From JBNKDD01 sp050288085 (GTDB taxonomy: Bacteria > Chloroflexota > Anaerolineae > Aggregatilineales > UBA3940): DNA of 34,010 nt. The notes under the pieces were generated by a model that worked only from the letters and a program-made list of their open reading frames with translations, was not told where the DNA came from and did not search any database. The stretch covers positions 1-34,010 of the forward strand of contig JBNKDD010000024.1 in assembly GCA_050288085.1 (NCBI GenBank). The letters are read 5' to 3'. A program made the translations under genes and the position numbers. Shown one piece after another: positions 23,187 to 31,468 of this stretch. Positions within the stretch are counted from its first letter, which is position 1. The number at the start of each line of letters is the position of its first letter.

Positions 23187-26100
23187 ATGCGAAAAGCCAT
23201 TATCGTTACTTCGGTTATCACCTTCCTTTTCCTGGTTTTCAGCGTAAGTGGGACGGCATTCGCCTCGCAGCCAGTGTCTCTTGTTTCTGATGCAGCCCTC
23301 CAGGAACCTGAGCCTGAATGCGCCGACATTTGCAATAAAGTAGGCGTGAACACCGCCTATCCGGTCCGCCGCCCGGTTGACGAATATCTGCGGGCCCAGC
23401 GGCTTGGCATGGGTTGGATTCTGGAAATTGCCTATCACCCGGTCGATATGGGGCGTACTGCCGAAGCCATCAACCGGGCGCATGATCACGGACTAAGGCC
23501 GATCGTCCGGGTTTGTGCCGGTTCGGACTGTGCCTTCAGCGATCCGGCTGTTTATTCTCAATTCCTGCACGAGATCGCCGAGCGGGTTGATGGCGAATTC
23601 TGGGCATTAATGGGGCCAAATGAACCCGACCTTGAACCCTGGGCGGGTGGTGCGGCTGGCGTGACCGCATACATGAATACCATGCTTGATCTGGTGTCCG
23701 ATATACCCAATCTGCGAACCGTCTCTCCAGCCTTCAATTCGACCAACTCCGTTACCAGCGGCTATGTTGCTTCAATGGAAAGTTACGGTGCCCGTTTCAG
23801 CGAATTGGATGCATTTGCGGCGACCACTTATACGGTCGCGGGAAATGGGGCCTATTCCTACTATTCCCGGAATCTTCGCGGCTATGTCGCCAAATATAAT
23901 AAGCAGGTTATTTTTGTCGAGTATGGCACCTTTAGCATGTTCGATAAGCCGGGTGAGGATAACCCCGCCCGGCAAGCTGTGATCAACTACGAACGCACTC
24001 AGGTCGCAGCGGCAGCCAATGACCCGACCGTTATGGCTATTCTGTATTTCGACGCGTTTGGGTCGAATGGTTCCCCACACGAATATTATGACCCGGAGAT
24101 GGTGGCGCTCTCGCGCGATCTTTCCTGCGTTTTGGCCTCTCAGACTGAGGCTGGAATTGGTATCTATACTGATAGTACGATCTGGCAGTTAACCGGCGAA
24201 TCCGCCTGCCGGGATATTCAATATGGCTGCCCTTACCGGGGCGATAGTGCCTCTGTTTGCAGCGGTAATTTCTGCATTGACAATGACGCCGATGGCCTTT
24301 ATGGTGATGGCGGGACCTGCACCCGCACAGACTGTGATGACAACGATCCGGCTATCGCCGGGAGCTGTGGTGGCGGGATCGAAGCGGCGGCTGATTGGGG
24401 CACACTGCGGGCAATGGCTCAGGCGGCTTCAAACGACACCTTTATCTGGCCGAATATCGCCATCCGGCCCAATGGACTGCCGATCATCGCCTATCATGAT
24501 GCCACCACCGGGCGCTACGATCTGAATATATTGGATTGCACCTCGCCCGATTGCAGTACAGCATTAAAACGTACTCTTGTTTCGGAGAATAACTCCGGGC
24601 AGTATATATCGATGGTGGTCAGAGAAGATGGCCGCCCGCTGATCGCCCATTTCGATTGGACGGATGAGGACTTTGAACTGTTTGACTGCGCCGACTCGTC
24701 CTGCACGACCGGCGAGAATCGCATCCTGGATTATGTCACCGGCTACTATGGCTTTGATACATCGATGACGATTCGCCCGGATGGGCGGCCTGCTATCGCC
24801 TACTGGCATAGCAACGAAAGCGATCTGCGCTTTTTCAACTGCGCGGATGGTGACTGCCTGACCGGGACAATCCAGACCCTGGAGGAACATAAGCAGGTCG
24901 GGATTGACCCCTCGATTGTGATCGATCAGTACGGTAATCCATTGATTGCCTACATTATTCAGGATTACGGACATCTGCGTGTCCATGCCTGCACCGACCC
25001 GGATTGTTTGAGCGGTGCTTATCGTGTGGTGGACTGGGACAATGCAGAAGGCTTCCCGTCTCAGGGGATGGCGGTGCGCAGCGATGGCCTGCCGGTGATT
25101 GCTTATCGTGATACGGCCAGCGGTGCCTTGATGCTTGTCGATTGCCACACCCCGACCTGTTCTTCTTATACAGGGAAAACCCTGGACACCGGCGGTAATT
25201 TCCTGTTTGGCAGCATTGCCGTTCTGCCGGACGACAGTCCTTTTATCGCCTATACCGAATTTACGGCGGAGGGCGATCATAATCTGCGCTTGCTGCGCTG
25301 CCTCGATCCGGCCTGCAACGATACACTGATCGAAATGGTAGAAGAGGGCAACCTGGGCAAGACACCCCAGATCGCGGTGCTGCCCGATGGCAATCCATTG
25401 GTCGTGTTTCATGATGTTGGGACGGGCGGCGTTGGCCTCTATCAGGTTGATCTGACCCTGGCGGTCGAAGAAACACCGACCCCCACCACGCCGGTTCCAA
25501 GCGATACACCGGAGACCCCGACTCCGACTACGCCGGTTCCTAGCGACACGCCGGAAACCCCGACTCCGACCACACCGGTTCCTAGTGATACGCCGGAAAC
25601 CCCGACCGCAACGACACCGGTTCCCAGTGATACACCGGAAACCCCAACGGCTACGACCCCCGCGCCGGATGGTCAGGCCGCCTGCTTTAGCTTCACGTTC
25701 AAGCAGTTCAATAAGTGGGAGCAGGCCTGGTTCAGATTGGCGAATAACTGCGCGGAGCCGGTCACCTTAACCGGGGCAAAGATCATCTGGACGGAGTGGT
25801 ATTCGGGGATTAAGTTGGACTGGATCGCCATCGCGGATGATGAGGTCTGGGGTGCACAGGATGGTTTAGACCCAGATTCACCCGCCGGACCGTTCCCGCA
25901 GCCGTCGATTACCGATACGATGGGTGAGGATGCTGCCAATTGGCAGGGGCCGACCTTTACTTTCCAGCCCGGTGACGTGATGTTGATGCGGGTAGACTTC
26001 GATGGGCCGGGCGATTGGCGCGGCTGGCTTAACGAGACAGCCGGGGCGCACCCGTCACATTTCAATGATTCGCTGATTTACCTGGGCGATGGCAGTCAGG

Positions 26101-26651
26101 CAATCATGACGCCGGTTGAACCGGGTGATCCACAGGTTACGCCGTCCCCAACCACACCAGCACCGAGTGAAACGCCGGTCACCCCTGGTGCAAATCAGGC
26201 AGGAGACTGCTTTACGTTCACCTTCAATAAATTTAGCAAGTGGGAGCAGGTCTGGTTCAGGCTGAGCAATACATGCAGCTTCCCCGTCACCATGACCGGG
26301 CTAAAAGCGGTCTGGACGGAGTGGTATCCGGGGATTGGCCTGGATTGGATCGGAATCGGCGACGGCGAAATCTGGGGATCACAGGATGCTCTACTCCCCG
26401 ATCTAGCTGATGGGCCGTACCCTCAGCCTTCAACTACCGATACGATGGGAGCCGATGCCGCCGGTTGGCAGGGATGGGATATCCCCTTTGACCCCGGCGA
26501 AGTCATGATGATGCGTTATGATTTCGATGGGCCGGGCAACTGGAAAGGCTTCCTTGACCAGACTGCCGGGGCTAAACCCTCCGACTTTAACGGATCGTTA
26601 ATCTACTTCAGCGATGGCAGCCAGGGAGAAATGGTAACGGCTTCACCATAA
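23187..26651 (+). CDS. Large secreted multidomain protein with GH-A-like barrel and repeat domains
   Basis: 1154 residues with a signal peptide (about 1-27). Residues 48-320 resemble a clan GH-A glycoside-hydrolase barrel, with 'GPNEPDL' (Glu146, acid/base candidate) and 'VIFVEYGTFS' (Glu245, nucleophile candidate). Around 360-395 a Cys/Asp-rich 'CIDNDADGLYGDGG' motif resembles MopE-type metal-binding segments. Residues 400-755 hold six propeller-like repeats of about 50 residues, each with 'DGxPxIAY' and a CxxxxC pair. A TP-rich linker of near-identical 14-residue units (about 760-825) leads to two copies (829-975 and 1004-1150) of a Trp-rich domain of unknown family. Activity on a polysaccharide is plausible but unproven. 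It shares an operon with the upstream membrane-anchored protein. Confidence 0.82.
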   Translation: MRKAIIVTSVITFLFLVFSVSGTAFASQPVSLVSDAALQEPEPECADICNKVGVNTAYPVRRPVDEYLRAQRLGMGWILEIAYHPVDMGRTAEAINRAHDHGLRPIVRVCAGSDCAFSDPAVYSQFLHEIAERVDGEFWALMGPNEPDLEPWAGGAAGVTAYMNTMLDLVSDIPNLRTVSPAFNSTNSVTSGYVASMESYGARFSELDAFAATTYTVAGNGAYSYYSRNLRGYVAKYNKQVIFVEYGTFSMFDKPGEDNPARQAVINYERTQVAAAANDPTVMAILYFDAFGSNGSPHEYYDPEMVALSRDLSCVLASQTEAGIGIYTDSTIWQLTGESACRDIQYGCPYRGDSASVCSGNFCIDNDADGLYGDGGTCTRTDCDDNDPAIAGSCGGGIEAAADWGTLRAMAQAASNDTFIWPNIAIRPNGLPIIAYHDATTGRYDLNILDCTSPDCSTALKRTLVSENNSGQYISMVVREDGRPLIAHFDWTDEDFELFDCADSSCTTGENRILDYVTGYYGFDTSMTIRPDGRPAIAYWHSNESDLRFFNCADGDCLTGTIQTLEEHKQVGIDPSIVIDQYGNPLIAYIIQDYGHLRVHACTDPDCLSGAYRVVDWDNAEGFPSQGMAVRSDGLPVIAYRDTASGALMLVDCHTPTCSSYTGKTLDTGGNFLFGSIAVLPDDSPFIAYTEFTAEGDHNLRLLRCLDPACNDTLIEMVEEGNLGKTPQIAVLPDGNPLVVFHDVGTGGVGLYQVDLTLAVEETPTPTTPVPSDTPETPTPTTPVPSDTPETPTPTTPVPSDTPETPTATTPVPSDTPETPTATTPAPDGQAACFSFTFKQFNKWEQAWFRLANNCAEPVTLTGAKIIWTEWYSGIKLDWIAIADDEVWGAQDGLDPDSPAGPFPQPSITDTMGEDAANWQGPTFTFQPGDVMLMRVDFDGPGDWRGWLNETAGAHPSHFNDSLIYLGDGSQAIMTPVEPGDPQVTPSPTTPAPSETPVTPGANQAGDCFTFTFNKFSKWEQVWFRLSNTCSFPVTMTGLKAVWTEWYPGIGLDWIGIGDGEIWGSQDALLPDLADGPYPQPSTTDTMGADAAGWQGWDIPFDPGEVMMMRYDFDGPGNWKGFLDQTAGAKPSDFNGSLIYFSDGSQGEMVTASP
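25475..25660 (+). repeat. Coding tandem repeat (TP-rich linker)
   Basis: About four copies of a 42-base unit encode 14 residues of the type TPTPTTPVPSDTPE. The units differ mostly at third codon positions. It is a flexible linker between the propeller-like region and the C-terminal domains and may vary in copy number between strains. Confidence 0.85.
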
Positions 26652-26670
26652 TCACAGTGAGGATAAATTC

Positions 26671-26697
26671 AAGAGGGGCAGAGTCCCCTCTTTTTAT
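26671..26697 (+). terminator. Intrinsic terminator after the secreted protein gene
   Basis: AAGAGGGG (26671-26678) pairs with CCCCTCTT (26685-26692) around a six-base loop, followed by TTTATTT. It ends the two-gene operon 20 bases after the stop codon. Confidence 0.85.
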
Positions 26698-26706
26698 TTG
26701 CCCCGG

Positions 26707-26736
26707 TTGGGTGCAATGAGCCAATCGGGTTATACT
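26707..26736 (+). promoter_or_regulatory. Promoter of the GT2 gene
   Basis: TTGGGT (26707-26712), an 18-base spacer and TATACT (26731-26736) form a plausible sigma-70 promoter. The transcript would begin near 26743, giving a leader of about 19 bases before ATG 26762, with no strong ribosome site in it. Confidence 0.55.
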
Positions 26737-26761
26737 CCGCTCCGCTGATTGGACAATACAC

Positions 26762-27676
26762 ATGAGTGATCGAGTGAGCGACAATTCTTCTTCCCCCTAT
26801 GTTTCAATTGTGATCCCCGCCTATAACGAAGCGGCAGTGATCGGGCGCGTGCTTGACGAGATTCTTGACCTGTCATTAGATGCTGAAATCATCGTCATTG
26901 ATGACGGTTCAACCGATAACACGGTTGAAGTTGCAGCCTCTCGTTCAGGAGTACGGGTGATCGAGCAGCCGTATAACATCGGTAATGGGGCTGCTGTAAA
27001 AAGAGGAATACACGAAGCACGGGGTCAGATCATCCTGATGATGGATGGCGACGGCCAGCACCCCCCCGCTGATATCCCCCGGCTGCTTGAGGGTTGTAAA
27101 CGGTACGATATGGTAGTAGGGGAACGGACATCCCAGTCTGATTCGGAGTGGCACCGCGATCTCGCTAACTGGTTTTACCGTGCCCTGGCAACTTATATTG
27201 TCAAGCGGCCTGTCAAAGACCTGACTTCAGGCTTTCGGGCGGTTCGGGCATCGCTTGCCAAGCGATTTGTCTACCTGCTGCCTAATGGATATTCCTACCC
27301 ATCGACCATTACCATCGCCCTCTTCCGTTCCGGGCATACCGTATCTTATGAACCAATTATCTCTCCGGCCCGCATCGGCCAGAGCAAAGTTCGGCTTTTC
27401 CGCGATGGTTTAAATTTCATTTTGATTATATTGCGGATCGGAACCCTGTTTGCGCCATTGCGTATTTTTGTCCCGTTAGCAACTTTGTTTCTTACCGTTG
27501 GGATTGGCTATGGAGCCTACCTGTTGATTTTTATGAGGCGCTTTAGTAATATGGCGATTTTGTTGATCCTATCCGGGATCATTCTGTTTATGCTAGGGCT
27601 AATCTCTGAGCAAATTGCATTGCTGAGGATGGCCCAGGCTGGCTATTCAATAGATCACCAAGAAACAGATCAATAG
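26762..27676 (+). CDS. GT2 glycosyltransferase (dolichol-phosphate mannosyltransferase-like)
   Basis: A 304-residue family-2 glycosyltransferase. The GT-A domain shows 'VSIVIPAYNEAAVIGRVL', 'IIVIDDGSTDNT' (Asp47/Asp48) and 'MMDGDGQHPP' (Asp95-x-Asp97, metal and nucleotide-sugar binding), then 'DLTSGFRAVR'. Two membrane segments close the C-terminus. This layout is typical of enzymes that load a sugar onto a polyprenyl phosphate at the cytoplasmic face, providing lipid-linked donors for GT39-like transferases such as the one encoded downstream. The sugar and lipid are not determined by sequence. It is followed by a flippase-like protein on the same strand. Confidence 0.9.
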   Translation: MSDRVSDNSSSPYVSIVIPAYNEAAVIGRVLDEILDLSLDAEIIVIDDGSTDNTVEVAASRSGVRVIEQPYNIGNGAAVKRGIHEARGQIILMMDGDGQHPPADIPRLLEGCKRYDMVVGERTSQSDSEWHRDLANWFYRALATYIVKRPVKDLTSGFRAVRASLAKRFVYLLPNGYSYPSTITIALFRSGHTVSYEPIISPARIGQSKVRLFRDGLNFILIILRIGTLFAPLRIFVPLATLFLTVGIGYGAYLLIFMRRFSNMAILLILSGIILFMLGLISEQIALLRMAQAGYSIDHQETDQ

Positions 27677-27846
27677 TCCACAGGCCTTTCGGGAAAGAGT
27701 TCTCCATTGCGACAGCGGAAAGCCTGCGGTTTTGCTCTCTCCATTTGACCAAATGTCACATTTCTTTATTGTCATAAAGGCACAATTGGCTGGTTTTGAT
27801 TGGGAGTATAAGTTCCAGCGTTCACATTTGTGTAGAGAGGCCGACT

Positions 27847-28812
27847 TTGAAAGATGAAAAAAAACAGAAACGTAGCTGGCTATCTTTGTTGGTAGGATTG
27901 ATTACAATTACTCTGGCTATTGGCTACGTTATCATCAACCGAAAAAACTTGATGGAAACTTCTCAGGAGTTGGAGTTGATATGGTTGCTGCCAATGTTCC
28001 CGTTTGCAATATTTATGTTAGCTTTGAATGGTTTCTCTCTGGCACTTTTTGTCCGGCTATTTGATATTTATTTAAGGCCGATAGAATGGTTTAGCATTTC
28101 CGTAACTTCGTCCTTCACCAACTATATTGCCCCCCTTTCTGCCGGGCTCTTTGTTCGCGCAGGTTATCTGAAAGAGCGTTATTCGTTTTCCTATACACGC
28201 TTTGCCGTAATCTCCCTCTCTTTTATTATAATTTCAATCAGTGTCACGGCACTGCTGGGGTTAATTCTGACATTAGTCGCTTTGGTACAGGGAACAGCCA
28301 CAAATATTCTCCTGATTGGCTTTTTTACAGCGGTTCTGGTAGCGGCATTGATCCCCATTGTTTTCCCGCTCAATCCTGCATGGTTCGAGAAATTTCCATT
28401 TAGTCAGTTGATTATGCATGCTTTAGAAGGTTGGGAGATCATCAAGCGAAATACACGCTTTTTGATATCCCAGATAATATTGGTGCTGGCAAATGTGCTT
28501 TCTATGGGATTGATGGTTTTCTTTGCTTTTCGAGCTATCGGTAATCAGGTGCCACTGCTTCATGCCATTGTTATGGGGCTTTTCCTTAGTCTTTCCTTGT
28601 TAGTGCGTATAACGCCGGGAAACATTGGATTGCAGGAAGGAATACTGGGGCTGGTATCTTCACTCATACATTTACCTCTCGAAGTGGGCTTATTTGCTGG
28701 ACTGGTTGTGCGGCTGGTAATGATCATTGTCGTATTTGTACAGGGGCCAATTACCAGCTATTTTCTTACACAGCGACTTCAACAAAAATCAAGCGATTCC
28801 CCCCCGGTTTGA
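27847..28812 (+). CDS. Flippase-like integral membrane protein (LPG synthase TM/UPF0104 family)
   Basis: About 321 residues, with seven or eight membrane segments and the family block 'RAGYLKERYSFSYTRFAVISLS' near residue 100 and 'ITPGNIGLQEGILGLV' near 260. The family (the transmembrane part of lysylphosphatidylglycerol synthase) includes proteins that flip or modify lipids and is often encoded near glycosyltransferases. The start chosen is TTG at 27847, six bases after GAGAGG; a longer frame from TTG 27796 has no ribosome site. Base composition is visibly AT-richer than in its neighbours. It sits between GT2 and GT39-like genes, suggesting that it moves a lipid-linked sugar across the membrane (inference). 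Confidence 0.85.
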   Translation: MKDEKKQKRSWLSLLVGLITITLAIGYVIINRKNLMETSQELELIWLLPMFPFAIFMLALNGFSLALFVRLFDIYLRPIEWFSISVTSSFTNYIAPLSAGLFVRAGYLKERYSFSYTRFAVISLSFIIISISVTALLGLILTLVALVQGTATNILLIGFFTAVLVAALIPIVFPLNPAWFEKFPFSQLIMHALEGWEIIKRNTRFLISQIILVLANVLSMGLMVFFAFRAIGNQVPLLHAIVMGLFLSLSLLVRITPGNIGLQEGILGLVSSLIHLPLEVGLFAGLVVRLVMIIVVFVQGPITSYFLTQRLQQKSSDSPPV

Positions 28813-28817
28813 TCGGG

Positions 28818-28846
28818 TTGCCCCTCCCCATTGCGTTCGCTATAAT
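28818..28846 (+). promoter_or_regulatory. Promoter giving a probable leaderless GT39 mRNA
   Basis: TTGCCC (28818-28823), an exact 17-base spacer and a consensus TATAAT (28841-28846) place the transcript start at about 28853, one base from ATG 28854. No ribosome site precedes the ATG. This fits leaderless translation. Confidence 0.65.
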
Positions 28847-28853
28847 CCCACCC

Positions 28854-30794
28854 ATGCCAACAAGAATGTTCACAAAATTTAGAATTGATGCACCATCTAA
28901 GCGACCAACCTGGCTGTTACCGGTAATGGTAGGAGTTCTACTGTTAGCAGCAGTATTGCACATCACCGAACTATCGCACATGCTGCCCTACCATCTTGAA
29001 CCTGATGAGCCAAACATTTGGATCTTCGCCAATCACTTCAAAACAACCGGGCAATTGTACAATACCTACCCCCCTTTACGAGTCATTGAACTGGCGGTTG
29101 AGTTCTGGCTGTTGGATCGGATTTCGCCAGACGGTGCGACGCTTGTAGTGCAGTACTTCTTCGGACGGGCAAGTACGGTTTGGTACACCCTGTTGCTCAT
29201 TGCGCTGGCCTATCAGGTAGGCCGCCATTTACACAGCCCGGCGGCGGGGGTGGCGATGATGTTGTTTTTTGTTGCCCAGCCGCAAGTCGTCCATATGTCG
29301 AAGATATTTAAGGTAGATACCGCTGCCTGGGCATTAGGTATGTTGGCGCTACTTTTTTCTATATTGACGATACGAACTGGCCGGAGATGGTTAATTCTAC
29401 CTGCTCTGATCGCTGGGATAATGGCTACCGCAGCAAAATACACCATGCTGTCAATCCTGTTGGTGCCAGGATTTGTATTATTGTTGTATGTGCCGCGCAC
29501 CTGGTTGTTACGGGGTATATTGATTGGGTTGGTGGCTGCATTACTTTTTTTAGGGTTGTGGTTGGTGCTGACACCGCCGAATTCCTTGACAGAATTTTTG
29601 CAAACATTCCATGGTGCTCAACTCTATGAGCGGAATCAAGTTTTTCAATTTGTATCGTGGGGGCTTGGCTGGCAAGGTCTACAGCCACAGATAGGGCGAG
29701 TCAACTTGTGGGGGGCATTGCTCCTTTTTCCGGTGGCGATCATGGTATGGCCGCGCGAACGGCTAACGTCCGGCCAATGGTTAATGGTGATCTCCATATT
29801 GGTGATGATGATTACTGCATTTGTGTTGGCGGGCTTGTTCCGTACCAATCGCCCACAGGATCGCTATGCAATTGTGATTGGCTTTTCGGTGATCTGGGGG
29901 CTGGCATTAGCCTTGTTTACCCAGTCAAGGACGGGTTTGACATTTTTGGCGGCTCTATTACTTTGCACTCCCTGGATAATTGCTGGCTGGCAAGCAAATA
30001 TTGGGTTGCGCAGGCCGGATACTCGCATACTGACGGCAGAATGGTTCGTCGAGCATGTGCCAGAAGGTACACACATCGCAGCAGAAAAGGATTATGTTGA
30101 ATTCGACAGCGGCTATGGCGGCTTTCCGAGCGATAAGATCTTCTTCCTTGAAGAAGTTGACTCGGTTTATGACCATAGCCTGGAAGAATTTGCACGGGCT
30201 GGCGTTGAATACCTGATCGCTGATTATCGCAATATTTACCGCGGTGGATTCTTTGGCCCAGAGCAGGATAACACCGCATTTCTGTCCGAGGTGGAAACCG
30301 TTCTTGACCTGAATGACCCCTGGGACCGGGGATGGCAGGGGCCAGCCCGTTACGTTTTCCGTATCCCGCCGGTTCAACAAAATCCAATGCACGTTTTCCT
30401 CGGAGACTCGGTTATATTCAAGGGTTATGACCTGGAGACGGATATGGTCTCACCCGGCGAGAATCTAGCATTGACCTTATACTGGGCGGCGTTGCGCGAG
30501 ACGGACGCGAATTATATCGTGTTCGCTCACCTTGATGATGCGGAAGGAAACCTGGTCGCTCAATTGGATGGCCCGCCCGGTGATGCCGAACACCGCACCT
30601 ATGATTGGTGGCCGGGCTATTTTGATTGGGATGAGTGGCCGATCACGATTCCTGAGGAGGTCATGCCGGGAACTTACACCCTGGTAGTGGGGATGTATGA
30701 TGCCGATACGGTTGTCCGGCTGCCCGCTATTGATGCCGATGGAACCTCGCTTGGTGAAAGCATCATATTGGCGGAGATCGTTGTTGAGGAATGA
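28854..30794 (+). CDS. GT39-like (PMT/ArnT-type) membrane glycosyltransferase
   Basis: A 646-residue GT-C membrane protein. After the first membrane segment comes the acidic catalytic-type loop 'YHLEPDEPNIWIFANHF', as in ArnT/PMT enzymes that use polyprenyl-phosphate sugars outside the membrane. About ten further segments follow to residue 385. The C-terminal 250 residues are soluble and extracytoplasmic, ending in a beta-sandwich-like domain ('GYDLETDMVSPGENLALTLYW' to the end) seen on many GT39-like proteins of Chloroflexota (from memory). The acceptor may be protein or lipid. It likely uses the product of the GT2 enzyme two genes upstream. The start at 28854 is set by the promoter; a TTG at 28809 overlaps the preceding stop. 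Confidence 0.85.
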   Translation: MPTRMFTKFRIDAPSKRPTWLLPVMVGVLLLAAVLHITELSHMLPYHLEPDEPNIWIFANHFKTTGQLYNTYPPLRVIELAVEFWLLDRISPDGATLVVQYFFGRASTVWYTLLLIALAYQVGRHLHSPAAGVAMMLFFVAQPQVVHMSKIFKVDTAAWALGMLALLFSILTIRTGRRWLILPALIAGIMATAAKYTMLSILLVPGFVLLLYVPRTWLLRGILIGLVAALLFLGLWLVLTPPNSLTEFLQTFHGAQLYERNQVFQFVSWGLGWQGLQPQIGRVNLWGALLLFPVAIMVWPRERLTSGQWLMVISILVMMITAFVLAGLFRTNRPQDRYAIVIGFSVIWGLALALFTQSRTGLTFLAALLLCTPWIIAGWQANIGLRRPDTRILTAEWFVEHVPEGTHIAAEKDYVEFDSGYGGFPSDKIFFLEEVDSVYDHSLEEFARAGVEYLIADYRNIYRGGFFGPEQDNTAFLSEVETVLDLNDPWDRGWQGPARYVFRIPPVQQNPMHVFLGDSVIFKGYDLETDMVSPGENLALTLYWAALRETDANYIVFAHLDDAEGNLVAQLDGPPGDAEHRTYDWWPGYFDWDEWPITIPEEVMPGTYTLVVGMYDADTVVRLPAIDADGTSLGESIILAEIVVEE

Positions 30795-30796
30795 AC

Positions 30797-30828
30797 GACC
30801 AGGGGAGCGCATCCGAGCTCCCCTGGTC
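30797..30828. terminator. Strong hairpin between convergent genes
   Basis: GACCAGGGGAGC (30797-30808) pairs with its exact complement at 30817-30828 around an eight-base loop. It lies between the stops of the GT39-like gene and the protease gene. The T-run is poor on both sides, but position and strength suggest a shared terminator. Confidence 0.75.
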
Positions 30829-30830
30829 CC

Positions 30831-31460
30831 TTAAATCATCATTGTAGATTCCTGATCACTGGTTGATTCCGGCTGTCTGAGCGCTTCTTTCAGAAAAGCC
30901 TTGATGGTATCAACCGGAACAGCAAGGCCAACCTCCGGCCCGGCCATCATGGTGTTGATCCCGATCAGCCGCCCCTTACTGTCGACCATCGGCCCACCGG
31001 AATGCCCAGGGCGCAGATGCAATCCGACCGCCAGTAATTCAGGAACCTGTCCCGGCATTTCGGGTAAGTCCTGCCCTACCCCGATCACCACTCCCGCTGT
31101 CGCTGCGCCGGGAACCCCCCAGGGATGCCCAACCGATAACACCCACTCGCCCGGTCGGAGTTGGCCGGATGTGCCAAGCTCGATGGCAGGGAGATCGGTT
31201 TCGTCCATCCGTAAGGCTGCCAGATCATAAGTCTCATCACGGGCCAGCAGTCGAGCGGAAACCGTCCGCCCATCCGGTAAGATGACCTTCATCGGGCCGC
31301 GGCGGGCAACGTGGGCATTGGTTAGCACCACCCCATCGCTATGAACGATCACCCCGGCCCCATTTCCCCGTCGCCCATCTGCGACATGCACCAGGCTGCA
31401 ATGGGCTGTCTCGGCGATACCGGCTAATCCGTCGTTAAGCTGCTGCAAAAGTTCAGACAT
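30831..31460 (-). CDS. Trypsin-like (HtrA/S1C) serine protease without PDZ domain
   Basis: A 209-residue trypsin-fold protein. The triad is His50 in 'LTNAHVA', Asp79 in 'YDLAAL' and Ser154 in 'PGHSGGPMV'. There is no signal peptide, membrane segment or PDZ domain, so it is probably cytoplasmic and shorter than DegP/DegQ. The start is ATG 31460: GAGGG lies just before it and overlaps the TGA of the upstream gene; a GTG at 31472 lacks this. It is coupled to the adjacent PDZ-bearing protease and could form a mixed complex with it. The substrate is unknown, and it could also be a regulatory binding protein. Confidence 0.85.
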   Translation of the reverse strand: MSELLQQLNDGLAGIAETAHCSLVHVADGRRGNGAGVIVHSDGVVLTNAHVARRGPMKVILPDGRTVSARLLARDETYDLAALRMDETDLPAIELGTSGQLRPGEWVLSVGHPWGVPGAATAGVVIGVGQDLPEMPGQVPELLAVGLHLRPGHSGGPMVDSKGRLIGINTMMAGPEVGLAVPVDTIKAFLKEALRQPESTSDQESTMMI

Positions 31461-31468
31461 TGCTACCC

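Noticed and set aside
24564..25412. Long minus-strand frame (282 codons) inside the secreted protein gene
   Set aside because: Opposite strand of the regular Cx4C repeat region; its apparent order reflects the repeats on the real strand.
25475..25660. Direct repeats that could suggest a CRISPR array
   Set aside because: The 42-base units are contiguous, lack spacers, are in frame and encode a TP-rich linker.
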